From contig DASYXG010000124.1 of the NCBI GenBank assembly GCA_035935235.1, positions 1-12,225 of the forward strand: 12,225 nt of DNA, given 5' to 3'. Below the pieces are notes generated by a model, which did no database searches, was not told where the DNA came from, and was given only the letters and a program-made list of their open reading frames with translations. The number at the start of each line of letters is the position of its first letter. Position 1 is the stretch's first letter. The position numbers and the translations under genes are program-made. The stretch comes from DATARH01 sp035935235 (GTDB lineage: Bacteria; Pseudomonadota; Alphaproteobacteria; ATCC43930; CGMCC-115725). This document shows, piece after piece, positions 6,166 to 12,079 of this stretch.

Positions 6166-6609
6166 TTATTGGGCCGCCAGCACGCGGGCCAGCTGACTTA
6201 GCGCCTCCTGATACCGCTCGTTGGGTATCTGGGCGAAGTTGCGGGCGAGTTCGAGGCACATGCGCTCGCGTGAGCTGACGGCGCGCGACGTGTCACCATC
6301 AAGTCCCTCGAAGAAATAATTGACCGGCACGCTGAGCACATGCGCAATCTCATAGAGCCGGCCGGCTGAGATGCGATTGATGCCGCGCTCGTATTTGTGG
6401 GCCTGCTGATACGTGACGCCGATCAAATCGGCGAGCTGCTGCTGGGTAAAGCCGAGCATGATCCGGCGCTCGCGGACACGGGTCCCAACGTGGCGATCGA
6501 CATCCTGAGTGCGGCCGGCGGTGCGCCGTACCGGTCGTCGCGGCAACTCGGCTGCGGCAGCCGCGCTACCCCCGAGGCGTACCGTGCTCATTTCGTCATG
6601 TCGTGTCAT
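6166..6609 (-). CDS. XRE family transcriptional regulator (PraR/PhrR-like), copy 2
   Basis: A 147-residue regulator whose Cro/C1-type HTH spans about residues 38-103 (HVGTRVRERR, VTYQQAHKYERGINRISAGRL, VPVNYFFEGL), followed by a helical tail ending QIPNERYQEALSQLARVL. It parallels the copy at 4954-5394; by eye 34 of 66 HTH positions are identical. The N-terminal 36 residues are Ala/Arg-rich and differ from copy 1. ATG 6609 has AAGGTGGAG just upstream, with ATG 6591 as a possible alternative. It is convergent with the PagL-like gene (6-base gap) and divergent from the alpha/beta hydrolase. It may bind the CCGNTCAA elements in its own promoter region. Confidence 0.83.
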   Translation of the reverse strand: MTRHDEMSTVRLGGSAAAAAELPRRPVRRTAGRTQDVDRHVGTRVRERRIMLGFTQQQLADLIGVTYQQAHKYERGINRISAGRLYEIAHVLSVPVNYFFEGLDGDTSRAVSSRERMCLELARNFAQIPNERYQEALSQLARVLAAQ

Positions 6610-6883
6610 GTTGCTCCACCTTGACTGGGTCAGGATTGGCTCGGTCGCCGTCGTCCCCCGTTAGACATGGTAGGTCCGCTCAACCGATTGGTTTCAGCGG
6701 ATTGAACGGCCCGCCTGTGTCAAATTTGAGGCAACACGGCGCTCTTTTCGCGTCCGCTCAAACGGGCGAGCCAGATCATTGCCGCCGCCGATCTCGCATA
6801 CGGGCCATGCCCCATGCGGGTTCCCTTTGACAGCCTCCCTCAAGCGGTGATACCGACGCTAACCCGTTCATTTTGGCGAACCG
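6610..6883. promoter_or_regulatory. Divergent control region with repeated CCGNTCAA-type elements
   Basis: A 274-base gap between XRE copy 2 (-) and the alpha/beta hydrolase (+), with no convincing gene inside. Related elements are seen at 6676-6686 (CCGCTCAACCG), 6698-6709 on the other strand (CCGTTCAATCCG) and 6754-6765 (CCGCTCAAACGG), with a weaker version at 6837-6847 (CCCTCAAGCGG). The first and third share the exact 10-base word GTCCGCTCAA. The first two form an imperfect inverted pair. This looks like a multi-site operator; XRE copy 2 is the obvious but unproven binder. Confidence 0.4.
6827..6854 (+). promoter_or_regulatory. Possible sigma-70-type promoter for the alpha/beta hydrolase
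   Basis: A perfect TTGACA -35 box (6827-6832) is followed after 16 bases by GATACC (6849-6854), a poor -10 box. It ends 29 bases before ATG 6884. A CCGNTCAA-like element sits in the spacer, so repression by occlusion is possible. Confidence 0.33.
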
Positions 6884-7684
6884 ATGCCCCGTATCTCCAT
6901 CGGCGATGGCTCTCTTTACTACGAGCGTCACGGCGCGGGTTTCCCGGTGATGATGATCTCGGGGCTGGGCGGTTTGGCGTCGTTCTGGCACGAGCAGGTC
7001 GCCTCTTTCTCTCGGCGATATGAGGTCATCACCCACGACAGTCGCGGTGTGGGCGAAAGCGACCCGATTCGCGGCGGCTATACCGTTGACCGAATGGCCG
7101 GCGACGTAATCGCGCTGATGGATCGGTTGGAGATTCAGCGCGCGCATGTGCTCGGGCATTCGACCGGCGGCGCGATCGCCCAGACCCTCGCGGTCGAGCA
7201 TCCGCGGCGGCTGGCAAGCATCGTGTTGTCCGCGACCTGGACCAAGCCTGACGCTTATTTCCGGCGCATGTACGCCTTGCGTAAGGAAGTTTTGCAGCGC
7301 GGTGGTCCCAGCTCCTATGTCCAGGCGTCGACATTGTTCCTCTACCCGAGCTGGTGGATCGCCAAGAACAACGAGAAGCTGCGCCATATGGAGGCCCAGA
7401 GCCTCGCTAATTTCCCACAGCTCGAAATCGCGATGAGCCGGATCGACGCGATCCTCGCCTTCGACCGCACCGCCAGCCTGTCGCGAATCAAGACGCCGGC
7501 GCTCGTCGTCGGCGCCGAGGACGATATCGTGACCCCGGCCTATTTCTCCGAGGAATTGGCGCGCCTCATTCCCGGCGCCGAAGTGAAGATATTCCCGCGC
7601 GGCGGCCATTGGTTCCCGCAAGTGCAGGTGCGGGAGTTTAATCAGGCGGTGCTGCCTTTCCTCAACTCGCATACGCCGAGCTGA
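6884..7684 (+). CDS. Alpha/beta hydrolase (RutD/enol-lactonase-like)
   Basis: A 266-residue cytoplasmic alpha/beta-fold hydrolase of typical length. The catalytic triad is readable: nucleophile S93 in the elbow GHSTGG, acid D214 in GAEDDIVTP and H242 in GGHWFPQ. The oxyanion region is SGLGG (26-30), and DSRGVGESD (52-60) is the conserved strand-4 motif. A lid of about residues 118-195 is rich in aromatics. The overall pattern resembles RutD and 3-oxoadipate enol-lactonase-type esterases, but the substrate cannot be assigned. The start at ATG 6884 has only a weak ribosome site (GGCGAA), so its translation may be modest. It stands alone: the neighbouring XRE is divergent and the next gene begins 108 bases after its stop. 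Confidence 0.85.
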   Translation: MPRISIGDGSLYYERHGAGFPVMMISGLGGLASFWHEQVASFSRRYEVITHDSRGVGESDPIRGGYTVDRMAGDVIALMDRLEIQRAHVLGHSTGGAIAQTLAVEHPRRLASIVLSATWTKPDAYFRRMYALRKEVLQRGGPSSYVQASTLFLYPSWWIAKNNEKLRHMEAQSLANFPQLEIAMSRIDAILAFDRTASLSRIKTPALVVGAEDDIVTPAYFSEELARLIPGAEVKIFPRGGHWFPQVQVREFNQAVLPFLNSHTPS

Positions 7685-7752
7685 CTCTACTGGCAAACCA
7701 CCCTGCCGCCGCTTAAGGCTTCATAAACGGCTGAAACGTTAGCGTCTGCCTG

Positions 7753-7765
7753 CCGTTTACAACGG
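7753..7765. repeat. Small dyad CCGTT-N3-AACGG before the PAS-GGDEF-EAL gene
   Basis: Perfect 5-base arms (7753-7757 and 7761-7765) flank TAC, 27 bases before ATG 7793, in the 108-base gap after the hydrolase. It may be an operator or a chance dyad; no clear promoter boxes are seen around it. Confidence 0.25.
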
Positions 7766-7792
7766 TGTATACGAGGGCGGGTGGGAGTGGCG

Positions 7793-9466
7793 ATGTCGGC
7801 TGAGAGTGCACGATCTGTCGAAATTTTGGCCGCTGCCTTGGATGCCGCTGGTGACTTGGCCTACGCCTGGGAACTCGATCGGGATGCGATCGAGTGGTCT
7901 GGACGCCTGGGCCGGACCGGACCCGGATTTGCCGCCGGGATGACGACCGGCGGTCTTTTTGCTGAGAACATTCATCCTGACGACCAGGCGCACCGCAAGT
8001 CGGTGCTGGCGACGCATCTCGACGGGCATCGCGATTTCGATTGCCAATACCGGCTGCGCGATGCCGCGGGCGAGTTCGCCTGGGTGCACGAGCGCGGCCG
8101 GGCGCTACGCGACCCCAGCGGCCGGCCGCACCAGATGTTCGGCGTGATCCGAACGGTCGGCGAGCGCAAGGCGCAGCAAAGCCGCGTCGAGCAGTTAGCC
8201 AATTACGATGAGCTGACCGGGCACTTCAACCGCTCGCGGTTGCGCGAGGCGGTCGATCGCGTCATCTCCGCCGACCGGCGGGCGCCGGGCCATGCGATGT
8301 TCCTGGCCGTCGGCATCGACAATATGAGCGCGATCAACACGACGTTCGGCGCCGCGGCGGCGGATACCGTGCTGGTCGAAATTGGCCGGCGACTGGATAG
8401 CTGTGTGCGGATCAGCGATCATGTCGGGCGACTGGGCGGCGACCGATTTGGCGTCCTTTTGGCGCATTGCCCGGTCGAACACGTGGCCCGTGCGGCCGAC
8501 AAGGTTCTGTCGGCGGTGCGCGCCGCCCCGATCGCAACGTCCAACGGCTCCGTCTTCGTCACGGTCTCGATCGGCGGCGCATCCGCGTCGGGAGAGCACT
8601 TGACGTCCTACGATGTCATTACCCGCGCCGAGTCGGCGCTTGCCGAGGCCAAGAGCGCCGGCCGTGATTGTTTTACCCATTTCCGCACCAGCGAAGAGCA
8701 ACGCGACCGCCAGAGCCGATCCGCCGCGGTCGGCGACGCGGTTCAGACCGCGCTGAGGGATGATCGGATGCGATTCGCCTTCCAGCCGATCGTGTCCGCG
8801 GAGACCGGGGAGGTCGCGTATCACGAGTGTTTGCTGCGCTTGCGCGATGCCGGCGATGGGCTGGTCCCCACCGGCGATTTCGTACGCGACGTCGAGCAGC
8901 TTGGCTACATTCGGCTGATCGACCGCCACATCCTCGACAAGGTCATCGCCGAGGCGGCCGCCTATCCTGAAGTCACTCTCGGTTTCAACGTTTCCGCGTT
9001 GACCGCCGCCGATCGGCCGTGGCTGCGCGCGCTGACCGCGCAACTGCGCGCACATCCGGCGCTCGCCGGGCGCCTCATCGTCGAGATCACCGAGACCGCG
9101 GCGCTTTATGACATCGAGGAGTCGGCGCGTTTTGTCGACGCGCTGCGCCGCGCCGGCTGCCGTGTCGCGCTCGACGATTTCGGCGCGGGCCATACCACCT
9201 TGCAGCATTTGCAGAGCTTGCCGGTCGATACGGTCAAGATCGACCGCTCGTTTATCCGCAACATCGCCGCCAGCCCGGAAAGCCAAATCTTCCTCCGCCA
9301 CCTGCTCGGTTTGGCCAAGGGTTTCGGGTTCAGCACCGTCGCCGAGGGGGTCGAGACCGCGGAAGAGGCCGAGATCCTGCGGGGTGAAGGCGTCGGCTTC
9401 CTGCAGGGCCACTATTTCGGCCGTGCCACCACGGAGCCGCCCTGGCGGCGTCAATCCGCGGCTTAG
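7793..9466 (+). CDS. PAS-GGDEF(degenerate)-EAL protein, probable c-di-GMP phosphodiesterase
   Basis: A 557-residue soluble cyclic-di-GMP signalling protein. A PAS domain (about residues 12-126, ending in the typical YRLRDAAGEFAWV...GVIRTVGERK) is followed by a GGDEF domain (about 136-298) and an EAL domain (about 312-548). The GGDEF signature reads GGDRF (215-219); Glu is replaced by Arg, so cyclase activity is doubtful. The EAL domain keeps E345 (ECLLR), N399 (FNVSA), E431 and E434 (EITE), D461-D462 (DDFGAG), K482 (VKIDRSF), E519 (AEGVET) and Q538, so hydrolysis of c-di-GMP is likely, with PAS as sensor. ATG 7793 has GGGAG just upstream; GTG 7781 is an alternative. No membrane segment is seen. 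Its stop codon overlaps that of phaR on the other strand. Confidence 0.9.
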   Translation: MSAESARSVEILAAALDAAGDLAYAWELDRDAIEWSGRLGRTGPGFAAGMTTGGLFAENIHPDDQAHRKSVLATHLDGHRDFDCQYRLRDAAGEFAWVHERGRALRDPSGRPHQMFGVIRTVGERKAQQSRVEQLANYDELTGHFNRSRLREAVDRVISADRRAPGHAMFLAVGIDNMSAINTTFGAAAADTVLVEIGRRLDSCVRISDHVGRLGGDRFGVLLAHCPVEHVARAADKVLSAVRAAPIATSNGSVFVTVSIGGASASGEHLTSYDVITRAESALAEAKSAGRDCFTHFRTSEEQRDRQSRSAAVGDAVQTALRDDRMRFAFQPIVSAETGEVAYHECLLRLRDAGDGLVPTGDFVRDVEQLGYIRLIDRHILDKVIAEAAAYPEVTLGFNVSALTAADRPWLRALTAQLRAHPALAGRLIVEITETAALYDIEESARFVDALRRAGCRVALDDFGAGHTTLQHLQSLPVDTVKIDRSFIRNIAASPESQIFLRHLLGLAKGFGFSTVAEGVETAEEAEILRGEGVGFLQGHYFGRATTEPPWRRQSAA

Positions 9467-10071
9467 GATTTCTTGGCCAACGCGTCGAGTTGCTTGCGCA
9501 TTGCGTCGAGTTGGGACTCGAGACGCTGCAAGCGCGGGTCTGACGCGTCGGCGGGCTCCGCGGCTTTCGCACCCGCGGCTGGCTTTTCCGGCTCGCCGGC
9601 GGCGCCGTAGGGCGACAGCATTTTCAGCGCCTGCTCGAACAGCGCCATGTTCTGCTTGCCCATTTCCTCGAACTGGCCGAACGGGAAGATGCCGAACGTC
9701 GCGCGCAGCGTGTTGCGCATTTGCTCCTGGTTGCGTGCGAACGCGACCATCGCCTGCTCGAGATAGCCCGGCACGAGGAATTGCATGCTGTCGCCATAGA
9801 ACCCGATCAGCTGTCGCAAAAAGCTGATCGGCAGCAGGTTTTGGCCCTTCTGCTCCTGCTCGACGATGATCTGGGTCAGCACCGAGCGGGTGATGTCTTC
9901 GTTGGTCTTGGCGTCGTGGACGATGAAATCGCCGCCATCCTTGATCATTTTGGCAAGGTCTTCGAGCGTCACGTAGCTGCTCGTCGCCGTATTGTAGAGC
10001 CGGCGATTGGCGTATTTCTTGACCACGACCGGCTTCGAGCCGCCTGCCTGTTCAGCCGTTGAGGTTGCCAT
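9463..10071 (-). CDS. phaR: Polyhydroxyalkanoate synthesis repressor PhaR
   Basis: A 202-residue repressor of PHB genes. PhaR binds both promoter DNA and PHB granules, and leaves DNA when granules form. The N-terminal DNA-binding domain is about residues 14-76 (KKYANRRLYNT, YVTLEDLAKMIKDGGDFIVHDAKTNEDITRSVLTQII). The PHB-accumulation domain follows (LLPISFLRQLIGFYGDSMQFLVPGYLEQAM, 81-115). The tail has an Ala/Pro linker (about 160-178) and a short coiled-coil end (LQRLESQLDAMRKQLDALAKK). ATG 10071 has GAGGT 10 bases upstream. It is divergent from a small PHB-locus gene, with a TGC-rich dyad between them that suits autoregulation, and phaA-phaB lie beyond. Its TAA overlaps the TAG of the PAS-GGDEF-EAL gene. 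Confidence 0.95.
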   Translation of the reverse strand: MATSTAEQAGGSKPVVVKKYANRRLYNTATSSYVTLEDLAKMIKDGGDFIVHDAKTNEDITRSVLTQIIVEQEQKGQNLLPISFLRQLIGFYGDSMQFLVPGYLEQAMVAFARNQEQMRNTLRATFGIFPFGQFEEMGKQNMALFEQALKMLSPYGAAGEPEKPAAGAKAAEPADASDPRLQRLESQLDAMRKQLDALAKKS

Positions 10072-10092
10072 TGCGTCCGCTACCTCGCTACT

Positions 10093-10117
10093 GCAGCAAG
10101 GATGCTGCCCTGCAACA
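10093..10117. promoter_or_regulatory. TGC-rich dyad between phaR and its divergent neighbour (candidate PhaR operator)
   Basis: Perfect arms GCAGCA (10093-10098) and TGCTGC (10103-10108) flank AGGA, followed by another TGCAACA at 10111-10117. PhaR proteins of Paracoccus and Rhodobacter are known to bind TGC-rich or CTGC/GCAG sequences. The dyad starts 22 bases upstream of the phaR ATG and ends about 47 bases before the divergent ATG, so it could control both genes. Confidence 0.5.
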
Positions 10118-10142
10118 ATACAGCGATTGCGGGCGCTTCGGT

Positions 10143-10148
10143 TATAAT
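10143..10148 (+). promoter_or_regulatory. Consensus TATAAT -10 box placed for a leaderless transcript
   Basis: A perfect TATAAT ends 7 bases before ATG 10156, so transcription would begin at or next to the A of the start codon. No good TTGACA lies 15-19 bases upstream, and no ribosome site lies between the box and the ATG. An activator or a weak -35 box would be needed. Confidence 0.5.
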
Positions 10149-10155
10149 CTCGCGC

Positions 10156-10536
10156 ATGAGCGATGCCGACGACCTGGCGCAGCGCTATCTGGCCCTGTGG
10201 ACGCAGTATCTGACGGCGCTCCTCGCCGATCCCCAGGCAATGGAAACCTTGAAGCGCTGGGTATCTTTCACCCAGCAGTTTGCCTATCCGAAGCCGGAAG
10301 CAACACAGCCGGGCGGCTCGCCATTCCCGATGTGGCCTCCGTTCTTCGGGCCATTCGGGATACCGCCGGCGTCACCCGCCGCCGCGGCCGCTTCGGCGGA
10401 GAGCGCCGAAGCCATCGCCGCGCTCGCGCAGCGTGTCGACGAGCTTGAGCGCCGCCTCGCCGAGCTCGAAACAAAGCCGCAGCGCGTCTCCGCTGCGCGT
10501 CGGACGTCTCGACGAAATCGCTCAAGCGGTGGCTGA
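10156..10536 (+). CDS. Small PHB-locus protein with coiled coil and basic tail (phasin- or PhaM-like)
   Basis: A 126-residue protein I cannot place in a named family. The N-terminal 45 residues form an amphipathic helical stretch (LAQRYLALWTQYLTALLADPQ) like those at the start of PHA synthase-associated proteins. Residues 46-77 are Pro/Phe/Trp/Ala-rich (SPFPMWPPFFGPFG), then comes a coiled coil of about 80-108 (ALAQRVDELERRLAELE) and a basic Arg/Ser tail (AARRTSRRNRSS). A sticky front, coiled coil and basic tail recall PhaM, which links PHB granules to the nucleoid, but this is inference. ATG 10156 is preferred because TATAAT sits just before it; an in-frame ATG at 10102 would overlap the candidate PhaR operator. 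It lies between phaR (divergent) and phaA. Confidence 0.68.
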   Translation: MSDADDLAQRYLALWTQYLTALLADPQAMETLKRWVSFTQQFAYPKPEATQPGGSPFPMWPPFFGPFGIPPASPAAAAASAESAEAIAALAQRVDELERRLAELETKPQRVSAARRTSRRNRSSGG

Positions 10537-10622
10537 GCAACTCGCCGCCTGCCAAAAGTTTTGCTCAAACATCGCCGCTAAAATCGCCACATTTATTCGT
10601 TAGCTCTGATCCGACCTGAAAT

Positions 10623-10658
10623 CGGGAAAATCGCTTTGTCTTCCCGCCCAACTTTCGG
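10623..10658 (+). repeat. Two mutually exclusive hairpins in the phaA upstream region
   Basis: CGGGAA (10623-10628) can pair with TTCCCG (10641-10646). The CCCG inside that right arm (10643-10646) can instead pair with CGGG at 10655-10658. The arms are short and the second hairpin weak. Whether the transcript even includes this segment is unknown. Confidence 0.25.
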
Positions 10659-10679
10659 GTGAAAATTTGCTGTTGATTA

Positions 10680-10693
10680 GCTGCTTTGGCAGC
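10680..10693. promoter_or_regulatory. Dyad GCTGC-N4-GCAGC upstream of phaA (candidate PhaR site)
   Basis: Perfect 5-base arms (10680-10684 and 10689-10693) flank TTTG and contain CTGC-N4-GCAG. This is close to the CTGC-N3-GCAG type of site described for Rhodobacter PhaR, with the spacer one base longer. It lies about 145 bases before the phaA ATG, in the same locus as phaR. Confidence 0.45.
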
Positions 10694-10836
10694 GGCGAAG
10701 AGACGCATGAGTGCAATCAACAGTCGAGAGGCGAGCCAGCGGCGGTATGGCGGTTTGGCCGGGACTTCAACCTGTCGCCCCTTTTTGATACGCATTGGCC
10801 GCCCACATAGGCGTTAGCCCCCAAGGAGACTCCGAC

Positions 10837-12012
10837 ATGACCGACATCGTCATTGCCAGCGCTGCCCGCACCCCGGTGGGGGCCTTCAATGGCGGGTTGG
10901 CGAGCCTCGCGGCGCATAAGCTCGGCGAGGTCGCGATCAAGGAGGCGATGCGGCGCGCCGAAATCGAGCCCGGCGAGGTCAACGAGGTTATCATGGGGCA
11001 GATCCTTGCCGCCGGCGAAGGGCAGAACCCGGCGCGCCAGGCCGCGGTCGGCGCCGGCATCCCCTATGAGGCGACCGCGTATGGTGTCAACCAGCTGTGC
11101 GGCTCGGGGCTGCGCACGGTGGCGCTGGGCTATCAGGCGATCCGCAATGGCGACAGCGACATCGTCGTCGCCGGCGGTCAGGAGAGCATGAGCCAGGCGC
11201 CGCACGCGATGCACCTGCGCAACGGCGTCAAGATGGGCGACGCGCAGCTTGTCGACACAATGATCCGCGACGGGCTGTGGGACGCGTTCAACGGCTACCA
11301 CATGGGCAACACCGCCGAGAATGTCGCGCAGCGTTGGCAGATCACCCGCGAGCAGCAGGACGAATTCGCGGTCGGCTCGCAGAAAAAGGCCGAAGCCGCG
11401 CAGAAGACCGGCCGCTTCAGGGACGAGATCGTGCCAGTCGTGATTTCGGGCCGCCGCGGCGAGACCGTGGTCGATACCGACGAGCACCCCAAGCACGGCA
11501 CCACCTTCGAGGTGCTCTCCAGCCTGCGACCCGCGTTCGACAAGAACGGCACCGTTACCGCCGGCAACGCCTCGGGCATCAATGACGGCGCCGCCGCGGT
11601 GGTGCTGATGACCGCCGATGCGGCGGCGAAGCGCGGCTTGAAGCCGCTTGCCCGTATCGTGTCGTGGGCGACCGCCGGCGTCGATCCGGCGATCATGGGC
11701 AGCGGGCCGATCCCGGCCTCGCGCACGGCGCTGAAGAAGGCCGGCTGGTCGGTCGGCGACCTCGATCTGATCGAGGCCAACGAGGCCTTCGCCGCGCAAG
11801 CCTGCGCGGTCGGCAAGGATCTCGGCTTTGATCCGGCCAAGCTCAACGTCAATGGCGGGGCGATCGCGCTCGGTCACCCGATTGGCGCCTCGGGCGCGCG
11901 GGTCCTGGTCACCCTGCTCTATGAGATGCAAAAGCGCGATGCCAAGAAAGGCCTCGCCACCCTCTGCATCGGCGGTGGCATGGGGATTGCGATGTGCGTT
12001 GCCCGGGATTAG
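10837..12012 (+). CDS. phaA: Acetyl-CoA acetyltransferase (beta-ketothiolase)
   Basis: A 391-residue biosynthetic thiolase, the standard length, condensing two acetyl-CoA to acetoacetyl-CoA as the first step of PHB synthesis. All catalytic residues are visible one position below the Zoogloea enzyme numbering: nucleophile C88 (NQLCGSGLR), H347 (GGAIALGHPIGASG) and C377 (CIGGGMGIA). The N-terminal IVIASAARTPVGAFNGG and the NEAFAAQ loop (315-321) are typical. The start is ATG 10837, with AAGGAG 8 bases upstream. phaB follows 67 bases downstream on the same strand, so the two form the usual phaAB unit. A CTGC/GCAG dyad upstream suggests PhaR control. Nothing about the protein is unusual. Confidence 0.97.
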   Translation: MTDIVIASAARTPVGAFNGGLASLAAHKLGEVAIKEAMRRAEIEPGEVNEVIMGQILAAGEGQNPARQAAVGAGIPYEATAYGVNQLCGSGLRTVALGYQAIRNGDSDIVVAGGQESMSQAPHAMHLRNGVKMGDAQLVDTMIRDGLWDAFNGYHMGNTAENVAQRWQITREQQDEFAVGSQKKAEAAQKTGRFRDEIVPVVISGRRGETVVDTDEHPKHGTTFEVLSSLRPAFDKNGTVTAGNASGINDGAAAVVLMTADAAAKRGLKPLARIVSWATAGVDPAIMGSGPIPASRTALKKAGWSVGDLDLIEANEAFAAQACAVGKDLGFDPAKLNVNGGAIALGHPIGASGARVLVTLLYEMQKRDAKKGLATLCIGGGMGIAMCVARD

Positions 12013-12079
12013 CCGGCGCCGCACCAAGAACTAAGGCGCGTCCGGCTGGACGCTGACCGGTTTATCAAGGGAGGAAGCC

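Larger units (their letters stand above)
10537..10836. other. 300-base non-coding region upstream of phaA
   Basis: No gene is supported here. The region is AT-richer than its surroundings and carries several dyads: GAGCAA (10535-10540) with TTGCTC (10561-10566) enclosing CAAAAGTTTTG, CGGGAA (10623-10628) with TTCCCG (10641-10646), and CTGC-N4-GCAG (10681-10692). These fit an end signal for the gene before it and a regulated promoter for phaA, though I cannot place confident -35 and -10 boxes. The phaA ribosome site AAGGAG is at 10823-10828. Confidence 0.55.

Noticed and set aside
6776..7696. 306-codon open frame on the - strand across the alpha/beta hydrolase
   Set aside because: It is antisense to an intact Ser-Asp-His hydrolase and its translation is low-complexity.
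8195..9454. 419-codon open frame on the - strand across the GGDEF-EAL gene
   Set aside because: It is antisense to conserved EAL motifs and has no ribosome site or recognisable fold.
10565..10795. 76-codon open frame on the - strand in the phaA upstream region
   Set aside because: It has no ribosome site, covers candidate promoter dyads, and shows no recognisable pattern. It stays a remote possibility only.
10717..12027. 436-codon open frame on the - strand across phaA
   Set aside because: It is fully antisense to a textbook thiolase, its composition is biased and no domain is seen.
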